DNA of 64,000 bases from Cordylochernes scorpioides (lineage: Eukaryota; Arthropoda; Arachnida; Pseudoscorpiones; Chernetidae), in NCBI GenBank assembly GCA_030710605.1, contig CP092865.1:134909148-134973147 (forward strand). The letters run 5' to 3'. Below, piece after piece: positions 19,154 to 30,391 of this stretch. The translations under genes and the position numbers were made by a program. The notes beneath the pieces were generated by a model that saw nothing but the letters and a program-made list of their open reading frames with translations, was not told the origin of the DNA and did not search any database. The number at the start of each line of letters is the position of its first letter. Position 1 is the stretch's first letter.

Positions 19154-19902
19154 TTATATTAGATAATAAAAGGCATATATTGGATTTAAAAATATATTTA
19201 TTTTGCCAATATTTCGGCTGGCTGAACGCCAACCTTTATCGAGGCATTACATTTTTGTATACACAAACTCAGCGCCGCATAGTGTTATAATATCACAGTT
19301 GAAATCAATTAAAATATATAACTTATTACATGAAATACTTTAAACTTTTTAGTTTCCACTTTTTAATCTATTTTTTTCTCATATATTCTTCCTAAATTGC
19401 TTTAACTTCCATTTCAATGCATTTTTATAAAATATTTTTTACTTACATTTAAATCGATCTCCATCAATTTTGAAATGAATTTTTAAATACCCACATTTTT
19501 TGTTAAACCTTTTTAAAAAGTTCTTACAGTTTATTGTTTAAATCATTTTAAATTCATTTTCAAATGTTTTAATAGATACATATATTTTTACATTATTTTT
19601 ATGTACTTTTTAAAAACATTTTAAAATATAAAGATAGAACCCATATTTTTCCGTTAATATTTTAATATATTTTACATTTTGATTGCAATTTTTTATAATA
19701 ATTATTTTTTACATTCACAAATTTCTCCCACCTACTCTGTATTTTAATTGATTTCAACTGTGATATTATAACACTATGCGGCGCTGAGTTTGTGTATACA
19801 AAAATGTAATGCCTCGATAAAGGTTGGCGTTCAGCCAGCCGAAATATTGGCAAAATAAATATATTTTTAAATCCAATATATGCCTTTTATTATCTAATGA
19901 AT
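19154..19902. mobile_element. inverted pair of a second PLE-like tail family
   Basis: Arms of about 165 bp (19154-19319 and 19739-19902) are near-perfect inverted copies around about 420 bp of AT-rich DNA. The right arm contains CCTCGATAAAGG, then GGTTGGC pairing with GCCAGCC, then GAAATATTGGC. This is the layout of a hammerhead stem II plus GAAA box with a degraded CTGATGA box. The family assignment to PLEs is inferred from that layout. Confidence 0.55.
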
Positions 19903-21003
19903 TAAGTATGGATTGCTCTATTTTCAAAACGGTTATATATATGCATATATTGCAAGTTTCTGGTCTGTAAATCACAAGTCTTCAAGACTCATCCCATTCA
20001 CATTCCCTGCACACACTTTCTACTGGAACCTTAAATAGACAGTTTTGATGCCTCCAGAAAAAGAAAAGCAAATGTCAATAGAACAAAGTGTTTTATTGAT
20101 TTTCCAAGAGGATATTGATCTCTATCTATATATAAAGAATAAAAATCACGTCTCCTGTCAAAGTAGATCTCAAAACAAGATGCTGCTAGTTTGCTGCAAT
20201 GGTCAATAGATGGCGTCTTATTATAACTTCTATTTTGACAGGAGAGCTTATATTTAAGTTTTATATTCTTATAATGAGAAGATTTCACATACCCTATGGA
20301 AACTAGGAATTTAAACCTTTTACCCCAACCACAAATCCATAGGCCAACTCCTTAAAAATCTGATTAACAAATTTAATAGGCCAACGATATTAAATCAGCA
20401 ACTGACTGTAATCCATAATTGAGAGAATTTATAACAATATAATAACCTGTCAGACATGGCTAGTATCATATTATGGAACTAGCACTTCACTTTCACAGCC
20501 AACACCTCATCTTAGAAGAACCCTAAATGTGTGTGTGTGAAAAATACAGAAAATAAGTAAGGGTCAGAATTGCAAAGGCCAAAAATGTTTTTTAGTGAAA
20601 TCAAAGAGAATGATGAGGAGATTGATCTATGGAATCGAAGAAGAAAATAATGTTTAAATGTCTTGGTTCATCTATTTTCTTGTATGCAGCTTAGAGAATG
20701 ACTTTGGTGAAAATTTTATTATTTTTACATAGGGTGTGCTGGAGAAATTCTCAATATCAAATGTTCAGATACAAAGAAAGATTTAATATATAGCTTTCTG
20801 AATTGAGGTAAACAAGGAAAACAAAGTTTGAGGGCTCCAAGGATAATGGAGGGAGAACTACACTTTGAAGAATTAAGAGAGAAGTAAACCAAGGGGAAGT
20901 TTGATAAGCTAATAGAAGGGTCTGGAAATTAAACAGAGTGAAATGGAGTTCCATGATTATGACAATGTATCACTACAAATTGTATGAGTTTTTCATAGCA
21001 CCT
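19903..21003. other. unassigned stretch, no gene seen
   Basis: No coding motif. Near 20150-20240 the sequences CTCCTGTCAAA and TTTTGACAGGAG form a short inverted pair about 75 bp apart. Nothing more could be supported. Confidence 0.35.
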
Positions 21004-21441
21004 ACAATATATATGTTTTATTCTATAACTTGATATTCAAAAGCATACACTAGGCAGAAATGTTCACCAGTTTTATGAAATTATATGAGGGATTGCCCTA
21101 AATAGATTTTATAGAATTATAAACTATAGGTTCTGTGCTGTAGAGGTGTACCAACCAGTCCTCTCTCCTCCATTCAATGGCTTGTCTACAAATTTCTTTC
21201 CATTAATGATAATTTCATATGGAAAATTTGAGCTGGAGTAACTTATTCATTAAATTTAAACAACAATAATAACAAGTGGGATATTTAAATGAGAAAAGAT
21301 GAGTTCCCTGTACTGCCCCTTTTAGATCTATTCCAAGTATAATGTCATGGGTGGAAAAATAGCACTTAGCACAGTCTTATAAGATGCCTAGTGTATGCTT
21401 TTGAATATCAAGTTATAGAATAAGACTCCATATATATTGTA
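21004..21441. mobile_element. TIR element, about 440 bp
   Basis: Inverted arms 21004-21055 and 21387-21441 share ACAATATATATG, then TATTCTATAACTTGATATTC and AAAAGCATACACTAGGC, with one 2-4-base indel. The interior has no transposase. Target duplication not identified. Confidence 0.55.
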
Positions 21442-21963
21442 TGAATCATAATTCATTGTTGTTTTAGTAATTAATCTTAGAGAGTGGAAGTCAAGAGAGT
21501 GAGAGAGAGAGAGCAAATAACAATACTAGGCCAATGCCTGAATTCTGATAGTCTTGAGAAGAGAGATGGTGGATAACATCCAATTGGCTCTATCTGCAGG
21601 CTTGTTTCACTGGTGCAATCTAATGGATCCATCAATGTCAATAATTGATTTGAAAGTCAGCCATCAGTCTCATTGTCTAGTTTCTTTTGCCAGTCTCTGA
21701 GAGGGGGGGGGGGTGTGGCAAATGATATAAAAAAAAATGTATCAACTTAATAAAACATCTAACACTAGATGAATGATCCATTCAGAAAGGGTAATAGAAA
21801 GTGGATTTATTTATTTTAAAAATTTGGCCTAAAATTAACTACAAACATCTTGAACTGTTATGCCATTATATCTTATTGAATAGGTTTGTAGCTTTGAGTA
21901 AAATCCTAGATTTTCAATACAGGTAAATAGCATCTTTAGTTAAATTTCAGAAATTTTCCAGAA
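21442..21963. other. unassigned stretch, no gene seen
   Basis: Contains a (GA)n tract near 21500 and a G-run near 21703; no coding. Confidence 0.4.
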
Positions 21964-21974
21964 CATTCTGCATA

Positions 21975-22121
21975 GAACAAGGTAATAAGACCAAATCCAA
22001 ATAAATAAATAGTGTGTGATGTTTCGGTAACAACGCTGTTACCGAAACGTCACACTATTTATTTATTTGGATTTAGACTTATTACCTTGTTTTATAATCT
22101 ATAATCCAAATTGTGCCTTAT
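21975..22121. mobile_element. palindromic PLE-tail insertion centred on hammerhead stem II
   Basis: Flanked by CATTCTGCATA at 21964-21974 and 22122-22132 (11 bp). The symmetry centre is GTTTCGGTAACAACGC then TGTTACCGAAAC at 22021-22048, i.e. stem II plus a GAAA box on each side. Arms run out to ACAAGGTAATAAGACC. The extension TATAATCTATAATCCAAATT plus GTGCCTTAT is on the right side only. Confidence 0.8.
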
Positions 22122-22269
22122 CATTCTGCATATAGCTTCTGCCTGGTACCCTGCAGCAACTAAGTCCGTTCACAAATGTTTGGACTTGCTTATAATCATT
22201 CTCACTGTAGATTTTTAGAGCAAACAACACTTCAAGTACAATCTCTGTACTGATCTTCACTCTTGTACT

Positions 22270-22376
22270 GATAAAGCACAATTTGGATTATAATACAAGA
22301 AAAAAAGACCTAATCCAAATAATTTAATATTATAATAAATATTAAATTATTTGGTTTAGGTCTTATTTTCTTGTAT
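22270..22376. mobile_element. palindromic PLE-tail insertion, short form
   Basis: Flanked by CACTCTTGTACT (22258-22269) and CACTTTTGTACT (22377-22388). Arms ACAAGAAAAAAAGACCTAAT and ATTTGGTTTAGGTC..TTTTCTTGT meet at AATATTATAATAAATATT with no hammerhead left. The extension (AAAGCACAATTTGG) is on the left. Confidence 0.75.
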
Positions 22377-22488
22377 CACTTTTGTACTTTTCATACTCCA
22401 AGCTTTAACATATTCCTTTTAAAAAGAGCATTGCATATATATTTATATACAAAATACTTTTAAAATAAAAAAAAGTTATGCCAAAACT

Positions 22489-22638
22489 GATAAGGCACAA
22501 TTTGGAGTGTAGATTATAAACACAAGGTAATAAGTACCAAATAAATAAATAAATTGTGTTTTGACGTTTGGGTAACAATGATGTTATTAAAACGTCCCAA
22601 ACTATTTATTTGGATTTGTGGTCTTATTACCTTGTGTT
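22489..22638. mobile_element. palindromic PLE-tail insertion
   Basis: TSD TATGCCAAAACT (22477-22488) and TATGCAAAAACT (22639-22650). Left extension GATAAGGCACAATTTGGAG, arms ACACAAGGTAATAAG and CTTATTACCTTGTGT. The centre GACGTTTGGGTAACAATG to TTATTAAAACGTC (22563-22596) is a decayed stem II palindrome. Confidence 0.75.
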
Positions 22639-22933
22639 TATGCAAAAACTATTGTTAATAACTTTTAAAAATCTTAACAAAACGATCTGACTACACAATG
22701 CTTTTTTTTTTTAAAGCAAAACTAGCAAGCTACACATTCTTTATTCCCTGCTTTGTTAACTAGAACACATCTCTTTGTTGGAGTTTGTGAACTACTGAAG
22801 CCCAATCAAGCAGAGAATGTACTGTTTATAGTGAAACTGTGGGTTGATCTGTCAATTGTCATCCACACAATCCCCCCTTGGTATCAAGTGACTTCCTAAT
22901 GTCTGGCAAGGTTAACAACGTCAATTACAAGAA

Positions 22934-23077
22934 TGATATAGCACAATTTGGATTGTAGATTATAGCTACAAGAAAATAAGACTTAATCCAAATTGTGTTT
23001 GATGATGGTAACAACGTTGTTACCGAAACGTCACATACCAATAATTTATATGGATTAGATCTTATTTTCTTGCAGTC
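22934..23077. mobile_element. PLE-tail insertion with near-complete hammerhead
   Basis: TSD ATTACAAGAA at 22924-22933 and 23078-23087. Left extension ATAGCACAATTTGGATTG, short left arm (ACAAGAAAATAAGACTTAAT), then a full plus-strand tail with hammerhead at 22999-23032 and the terminus GGATTAGATCTTATTTTCTT. Confidence 0.75.
22999..23032 (+). ncRNA. hammerhead motif, one core base changed
   Basis: TTGATGA (consensus CTGATGA, first C changed to T), stem II GGTAAC/GTTACC with a short loop, GAAA, CGTC. The 6-bp stem II is perfect. The missing C at core position 3 should abolish or cripple cleavage. Confidence 0.6.
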
Positions 23078-23410
23078 ATTACAAGAAGAAACATCATCAG
23101 TTTCCGACGTAAATTTTGTCTTTTTTGGAAGGTATGGAAAAGTGTGTTAACAAAAGTTTCACCTAGAAATCAATCCTTTTTGGGGGGGGGGATTCAACCC
23201 AAGATTTTCCAATGATTCAATGAATCAGTACCGTAGAGTAAGTAAGGGTCTTACCCTATATGTAAATAATATGTATTGTAAAAAATAATCCAAATATATA
23301 TTATAAATAATCTATTAATTCTCTTTAAAACCCACACTTTATTATCCATAAGAAGAAAAAAAATCCAAATTTGACCTAAAAAAGCCTCAAGAAATAAAGG
23401 AAGAAGATAA

Positions 23411-23602
23411 ACACAAGGTAAAAGGACCAAATCCAAATAAATAAATGGTGTGCAATGTTTCAGTAACAGCGTTGTTACCATCTTCAGACAAAAGTGCTGA
23501 ATCTGAAGATGGTAACAACGCTGTTACCGAAACGTCACAAACTATTTATTTATTTGGTCTTATTACCTTATGTTTATAATCTATAATCCAAATTGTGCCT
23601 AT
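23411..23602. mobile_element. inverted PLE-tail pair with spacer
   Basis: Left arm minus (ACACAAGGTAAAAGGACC...), right arm plus (...GGTCTTATTACCTTATGT), both with a hammerhead unit; the units are separated by the spacer ACAAAAGTGCTGAAT. Right extension TATAATCTATAATCCAAATT, then GTGCC. Possible imperfect TSD AAGGAAGAAG and AAGGGGAGAAG. The left hammerhead (minus 23454-23487) ends GAAACATT. Confidence 0.7.
23503..23536 (+). ncRNA. hammerhead ribozyme motif, all core boxes conserved
   Basis: CTGAAGA (fits CUGANGA) at 23503-23509, stem II GGTAAC/GTTACC, GAAA at 23529-23532, CGTC at 23533-23536. Together with 605-638 this is the best-conserved of the set. Confidence 0.7.
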
Positions 23603-24037
23603 CAAGGGGAGAAGGTTAAAAAAAAAAAGGATGTCACCACATTTTCCACAAAGAAAATAGAAGATTGGTAGAAATATCTCCTCGTGGACAAGGAGCAAGC
23701 AGTCAAGGGAAGTCTGTCCAGGGAGATTACATGAATGGTTTGGTTAGCATGCCTGAAGATGGAACAGTTAGACAAAAGACTGGTTGAAGAAATTAATTAG
23801 GATTGGAAATGAAAAAAAAAAGGTCAGGGTTGCAAGAAGACCAAAATACAGTGGAATGTCCTTATAACAGCCTCTTTTAAACAGTACAACTTGGTTATAA
23901 CGTGATAGTTCTAAAGATTAAAGTTCCAATTGTTTTAAATGTGGTAACAACAACATTACCTATCTAGATCCCAAGTGATGTTGAGTAATGTATAAATGAA
24001 GTTCCAGTAACAACAGCACTGTTACCATCCTCAAACA
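23603..24037. other. no gene; contains one pogo-like terminus
   Basis: CAGTGGAATGTCCTTATAAC begins at 23849 after TA and resembles the Tigger-like termini at 7456 and 17601. No opposite end was found, so it is scored as a fragment. Around 23940-24030 GTAACAACAGCACTGTTACC is a decayed PLE palindrome centre. Confidence 0.45.
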
Positions 24038-24048
24038 AGAGTACTTGT

Positions 24049-24101
24049 TGGATTATAGATTATAACTACAAGAATTTATTGTACTAGGTCTATTTTCTTG
24101 A
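24049..24101. mobile_element. 53-bp minimal PLE-tail insertion
   Basis: AGAGTACTTGT at 24038-24048 and 24102-24112 (11 bp, perfect) flanks only the extension (TGGATTATAGATTATAACTA) plus collapsed arms ACAAG..TTTATTGTACTAGGTC..TTTTCTTGA. It is the smallest unit of the family and defines both ends exactly. Confidence 0.7.
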
Positions 24102-24112
24102 AGAGTACTTGT

Positions 24113-25429
24113 AGTAAATTGAGCACTGCTGTTATATGGTTGGGTTACCTTGTGGAAGAAATGTTTTTCTCACTTTAGATAAAGTGCTGTGTAAGGTGCA
24201 GCTCAGTGATCACTATAAAAGAGGGATCAATTTACAAATTAAGTTAACAAAAGGAGGAGGCAACATGAGAAGGAGAGACTAGATCAGATGTGATAATCAT
24301 TAAATGTTGGTAACTGCTTAGAGTACTCCAAATTGCGCTAGCTATATAAAATTGCAATAGTGTGCATAAGTATTTTTTTTTATATATTTCAGCAACTTAC
24401 CTTTAAAAAAAATGTACTTCCTCAATTGGCACACCACTGCAACCAAACTGAGTGTTAATTGTAGACCATACATATAGATGGATTCACATTGTGGCACTAG
24501 GTTTTATAAAGAACCTTCAGTTGCCAGTGAGTGCATGTTTAATACACACACTGGTTCTTTTATTAATTAAATTTATTTTTTTTTAAAGATCAAGTTTATG
24601 AGACTTAAACAGTATTGATTGTTATTATCCCTAGTACATGTGGTACAGGGCATGATAATCATGGTGAGTAGAAGTTGACGACTGCTCTTACTGTAAGTGC
24701 ACTACATGTCTACACATGTAAAGACTTAAAGAAAGAATTTTTGCAATTGTTCCCTGAGGAAGGTGGTGACAGTGAGAAACCTAAAGTCTGGGAATAACTA
24801 AAAAGTGGTTGATGTATCTCAATATTATTTTTGAAACCAACTAATAAAGAGTGAATGTTGTGGGTGAAACAAACATTTCAGTATTTGCTAGCAGAATTCT
24901 CTCCGCAGTACAGCAGAGGTATCCACACAGTCCTGTAGGAGTGAGGTCAACACAGGCACTCTAGTTTGTACTAAAGGCAATGTCATTTATTGCATCTATG
25001 TTAAAATTAAAATCATGCTCAAACCTTCAAGCATAAAATATTGCGATTAAATTGAACAAAACAAGGCTGGGGCTTGTTATTTCTCTCAAGCCACATACAT
25101 GTTTTCCTATGCTAACTTTACATTATAAATGGTTGGCTTTACCAGTAAACAACCCTTTGGATTTTATTTTTTTAAACATATTTTTTACAATGACAAAAGA
25201 AAATGTGAATATATAAAATGATTAAACCTTAAAACATAATTAGTCGGTCGGGTATAATTATAACTTGTGATTGGGCCAATCAGGGACCGTGGCGTTGTTT
25301 TGATTTAATGGGGACTCCTATGTCTACAAAGGACACATGCTAGTACCTTTCTCTCTCTTTCTTTCCAACAAAAAGGCACTATGAGTTCAGCCACCGAATA
25401 ACTTATGTGATATTCTTTACCTTAACAGC
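24113..25429. other. no gene; holds copy B of the 89-bp repeat
   Basis: 24631-24719 matches 18106-18194. Near 25262-25290 ATTGGGCCAATC is a short CCAAT-type palindrome just upstream of the 24-bp minisatellite. No coding motif. Confidence 0.45.
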
Positions 25430-26361
25430 CCTGAACTAGAGGATGGTGAAGCCATTCAACTATAGGATGGTGAAGCCAGTGAAACTAGAGGATGGTGAAG
25501 CTATTCAACCTAGAGGAAGGTGAAGCCAGTGAACTAGAGGATGGTGAAGCCATTCAACTAGAGGATGGTAAAGCCAGTCAACTAGAGTATGGTGAAGCCA
25601 GTGAACTAGAGGATGGTGAAGCCAGTGAACTAGAGGATGGTGAAGTCATTCAACTAGAGGATGGTGTAGCCATTCGACTAGAGGATGGTGAAGCCAGAGA
25701 ACTAGAGGATGGTGAAGCCAGTGAACTAGAAGATGGTGAAGTCATTCAACTAGAGGATGGTGTAGCCATTCGACTAGAGGATGGTGAAGCCAGAGAACTA
25801 GAGGATGGTGAAGCCAGTGAACTAGAGGATGGTGAAGCCATTCAACTAGAGGATGGTGAAGCCAGTTAACTAGAGGATGGTGAAGCCAGTTAAGTAGAGG
25901 ATGGTGAAGCCAGTGAACTAGAGGATGGTGAAGCCAGTGAACTAGAGGATGGTGAAGCCAGTGAACTAGAGGATGGTGAAGCCAGTGAAACTAGAGGATG
26001 GTGAAGCCAGTAAACTAGAGGATGGTGAAGCCAGTGAACAAGAGGATGGTGAAGCCAGTCAACTAGAGGATGGTGAAGCCAGTGAACTAGAGGATGGTGA
26101 AGCCAGTGAACTAGATAATGGTGAAGCCAGTGAAACTAGAGGATGGTGAAGCCAGTAAACTAGAGGATGGTGAAGCCAGTGAACTAGAGGATGGTGAAGC
26201 CATTCAACTAGAGGATGGTGAAGCCAGTAAACTAGAGTATGGTGAAGCCAGTCAACTAGAGGATGGTGAAGCCAGTCAACTAGAGGATGGTGAAGCCAGT
26301 CAACTAGAGGATGGTGAAGCCAGTGAACTAGAGGATGGTGAAGCCAGTGAAACTAAAGGAT
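25430..26361. repeat. 24-bp minisatellite, about 38 units
   Basis: Unit GATGGTGAAGCCAGTGAACT then AGAG. In one frame it reads EDGEASEL, giving long open frames, but single-A insertions (GTGAAACTAG) and occasional stops break it and no start or domain precedes it. A higher-order 96-bp unit (4 x 24) is duplicated at about 25645-25836, marked by GTCATTCAACTAG and GTGTAGCCATTCGACTAG variants. I read it as non-coding. Confidence 0.9.
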
Positions 26362-28014
26362 GCTTCCTTCAGCCAATCAGATTTTTACATTGGCAGAGGA
26401 GGGGGGATGAGTGCTGCTGCGAGACTTCCGACATAAAATGGTATTGGGGGTTGAATGGCTTTGCACCTTGCAGCAATTCTTAGTGAGATGTTGATTTCTG
26501 CAGCCTCTGGCAAAATGTGCTGTATTATTCTCCCCACTTTTTTTAAACCAACAAACTCACCTAACCTTATCTAATCTAGCACTTGGTGGCATGTGGCTCT
26601 CCTGGCCTTCTTTAATATTGAATATGTAATTAAAATAAATACATATGTCGCACAACAGCTATCATAATGATTTTTATTTTTACTCTGACCTTTAGAATCA
26701 GGCTAAATAAATGAAAATGCTTTATGATTATCTTTTATACCCCTTGAATATAAATTATCATTTAAAGGCTTTTAAAATATTGGTCTTTTAACTTTCTCTA
26801 CTATGTGTACATAGGTTTCTTTTATGTATAACATTCATATTAACCTATTTTGATCAGTTAGGAAGGTCTGAAGCTGTCTTGATATTTTTATCACAGTCCC
26901 CAATGTGAAAAGTATCTTTTTAAATAGCTGATGAAATCATTTGACAATTACAATGTCATGGGAAGACATCTTACAACCTTTGGAACAGTTATTTTCACCA
27001 AAAGGTCTTTATTTTTCAGTTAGTTGTTCCCCTTTTTTATTATGATCACACACACATTATGAAAAGTATTTTTGCTCAATGTGGGTTATATAAAATATTA
27101 ATTTGTAAGGCTGGCCTTTTAAACTTTAATTTAAAAATAAGGCAAACCGATTTTAAAAGGCTTTATTAATTTCAATAACGTAATTGCTAAATTTGATGTT
27201 AAAAGGTTCATTACATAGTTTTATGGGGTTACAAACAGAGATTTGACAAAAAATATATATATTTCAAATTGAAAATTGCGAACGCTATTTTCGCATTCCT
27301 TTAAAATCAATTTTTTTAATATTTTCAAAAACGCCCTTAAATGTCCATTAAAATTAAGAATAATAAACATTTATGCTCGAAACGTCAACTACCTTAACGA
27401 CACCACCTTCATAAACATCAGTTTTATTCGGGTTCTATATTTTAAGAAATAAAATCTCATAAAATAAACGAGTATATATCAGAATTAAAGAGTTTTATTT
27501 CAAAATTAAATTCGTATTTACTTAAACGCTAGGCCTATAACCGGCCATTATGCGAAAAGTAAAATAAGCTTTAATAATATCTCACCTTTAGCTATAGGAA
27601 TGAACTTATTAAAATATTATAGTATTATAAATACTTAAGCTAAAAATATTTTAGCAGCAAGTTTAGGGAGATATACAAATAAGATTTTATACTGTTATGT
27701 AAGCTGGCCTTACACTCACAAGATTGTCAGCCATTTTATTATTATCAATAGTTGTAAAGAGAACGATTATCAAAATACGGAATTAAATATATACACAGAT
27801 ACAATACTTTAATTAAAATGCAATGTTTATTTATTAACATATAATTATAGTATTTAAATGCCAACAGCCTATATATTATATTATATAATATGAATAAATT
27901 GATATATTACAAATTTCACTAGATAAAAATATTTGGAAGTATCATCTATAAAGTACCGTTATAATAAGGCTTTAGCAAATTTTAAGATATATAAACTTGA
28001 ATTATATACTCTAA
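26362..28014. other. AT-rich stretch, no gene seen
   Basis: Very AT-rich, with no open frame above 60 residues carrying a motif. Nothing else recognised. Confidence 0.4.
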
Positions 28015-28205
28015 AAAACAATGTTTGCCTGTAAAGTCGGTTTTACGGGCGAAGATTTTACGTGACAACGGTAGAATATTTATTGATATGAATATAATTA
28101 AATTGCACAATAGGAACAAGGAATTGAATGAAAATAAGAATTGCACAAATTTTAACTATAGAAATATATTTTGTTTACTAAAACATTGTACATGTAAACT
28201 TAAAC

Positions 28206-29640
28206 TTAACTAATTCCTATTTGAGTGATTTTGTTGAGGATAGGACGATGATAGGAGAAATATGAAATGAAAGGAAGTGTTTCTGCTGTAATGTGTCTTG
28301 CGAAAGTCAAGTCGATAGTTGTTCCTTTTAACGTAGTTGACTTAGAAACGTTTGATACGCAATCAAGATTATACATATTTTTCATGAAATTAAGAAACGA
28401 GTTGTCAGGCTTTACGTTTTTGTTAAAATCACCACACAGAAGAATCGGTATACTAGAATCAACTTGCACGAACGTGGCACGTACTGGCTGTTGTGAATGT
28501 ACGGACCGAGTCCTTGCCATAGTAACATTCCAATATCCTGCATACTAGCTCCTGGATGAATATATACAGCACCGAGTATAAACTTGAAGCTAGTATTAGC
28601 GGCGAAGCAAGTAACTTCAGTCATGCACATGTCACCCTTGGTTTTAATGACACGAGTTACGTCTGTAATCGCAACTTGGAACACTTCCGCCGTAGATGTC
28701 GATGATAATTTACGATAGATCGCCACTCCACCAGCCGCGTTGGTATCTGAGTTAGGTCGATTATTTTCCCTGGATACGCACTCATAACCCTTGATTGGAG
28801 TTGGTTCACAAGTGTCGCGCATCCACGTTTCAGTCAATACTAAATAGTCGGATCGTGGTATCACTGTATCTGTTTCAATGTCCGCGGCATGGGCACTTAA
28901 ACTTTGACAGTTGATGTTCGTTACAATAAGTTGTCCAGCGTCGGTTGCGTCGTCACAGAATTTTACGGCTTGTTTGGTAATTGTGTCTAGAGTGTGTCCA
29001 CGAAGTCGTAAGTATTCATTGCGAATATCTCGAGTAGTCTGTGAGTCGTTTCCATCTCGGCCATGTTTGAAAACCAATGGAGAGTCCTTTTCTGTTATGA
29101 TGTACAATCCGTCGATACTTGTGACGCGGCTCATGGCTACATATACCAATTGCTGTGGTTGTTTTGAGGAGTACTTGTAAACAATTGTAGTAAACGTCCC
29201 ACCCTGGGCCTTGTGGATCGTAATTGCACAAGCAGGCACGCAAGGAAATTGTTTTCGCTTGCACTTCACTGTTTTTGTCAACGAAATGTTTACCACTTTC
29301 TTGTGCACTGGCACCCAATCGACGGATAAGGTGTTTGGTTTGCTGTGCACATGTGGTCGACATTTGATTTTTGCTTTGGTACCCGTATTTTTGTCTTCAA
29401 ACTGGAACCATAGAGTGGCGATTTCATCTTCAGCTGGCGGCAAACTTGTGCTGGTCGATGGTCCTCCTGGAGCAGAACGGTCATCTGCATTGGCTGGCTG
29501 ACGTTCGATGTATAGCAAAACTCCAATAGCCCCATTTACCAATCCATCGGCGACGTCTATGTTAGATGTAATCATGTACGGATATCCTACTGCTAATGGC
29601 AACATGTATGGCAATCCGTCGGTTTCTGCAACCGACATCT
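28206..29640 (-). pseudogene. Helentron helicase C-terminus plus APE-type endonuclease
   Basis: The first part (29638 down to about 28412, 408 residues) contains the late helicase motifs of Helitron RepHel: LPLAVGYPYMITSNIDVADGL, VNGAIGVLL, ACAITIHKAQGGTF (motif V-like) and QQLVYVAMSRVTSIDGLYI (motif VI). It then runs into an endonuclease resembling those of CR1-like LINEs: VTNINCQSLS, DYLVLTETWM, GVAIYRKL, FILGAVYIHPGAS. A frameshift near 28420-28520 moves the remainder to another frame: PILLCGDFN, TTIDLTFAR and SYHRPIL, the D-F-N and S-x-H end of the nuclease. Helicase plus endonuclease is the Helentron arrangement. The Rep HUH nuclease is absent, so the copy is non-autonomous. Confidence 0.85.
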
Positions 29641-29689
29641 TGTGAAGTTTCCCAGTGGTGATTCCTGTTGAACATTTGAAATTGAATGG

Positions 29690-30010
29690 ATGGAATTTTT
29701 AATTTTAAAGAATCAATTTGAAAATCAAAACACTTATTCAGATCGAAGGTTCAAATTTTTGCTAAATAAATTTGAAATTAAATAAAATTTGTAAATGTAA
29801 ATGATGAAGTTGAAAATTAAAACATTTACTTAAATTAGATGTTAAAATTCTTGCTCAACACAGTTTAAATCAAGTTTTCTTATATCTGCCACTTTTTCTT
29901 AATATTTGTAATTTTAAAGAATCAATTCGAAAATCAAAACATTTATTCAGATCGAAGGTTCAAATTTTTGCTAAATAAATTTGAAACTAATTAAAATTTG
30001 TAAAATAATA
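29690..30010. repeat. direct duplication in Helentron 5' region
   Basis: A roughly 90-bp segment (TTTTAAAGAATCAATTTGAA to AAATAAATTTGAAA) at about 29703-29785 recurs at 29911-29990. The first copy also appears in the 62-64 kb element. Confidence 0.75.
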
Positions 30011-30365
30011 ATTAATTAATTAATTAATTTTAAACTAATAATTTACTTAACACTATCAACATTTATCAATAGTATGACATAACCTATAAACTCAGTTTCT
30101 CAACTTTTGTGTCAATCTAACAATTAATCAATCAATCATAGTTTACGATAATGAAATATCAGTGTACAATTATTTACCTTTATTGTTGTAGTTGTTGTAA
30201 ATGACGAATCTAAGCACTCCACATTTTCACTACAGACACAGCTGACGATAATTTAACCACACGTGTGAACTTGTATTATGACGCTTTCTTGTTTTTCCAA
30301 CGCCAAGAACGTTCGAGAAAGACAGAGACAAGCATGCGCCGATTCAATGCGCCTAATTCTCTAGC

Positions 30366-30391
30366 GCTGCGCGCGCAGCTGCGCGCGCAGC
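30366..30391. repeat. 26-bp GC palindrome near Helentron 5' end
   Basis: Two abutting copies of GCTGCGCGCGCA plus GC form a perfect palindrome in otherwise AT-rich DNA, about 90 bp inside the 5' subterminal repeat. It could form a cruciform. Confidence 0.85.

Noticed and set aside
25492-26483. Acidic repeat protein gene
   Set aside because: The open frames arise from a 24-bp tandem repeat; one-base insertions and stops break it, and no domain or start context is present.
28911-29535. Plus- and minus-strand open frames overlapping the Helentron helicase
   Set aside because: Shadows of the helicase-endonuclease frame; no motif of their own.
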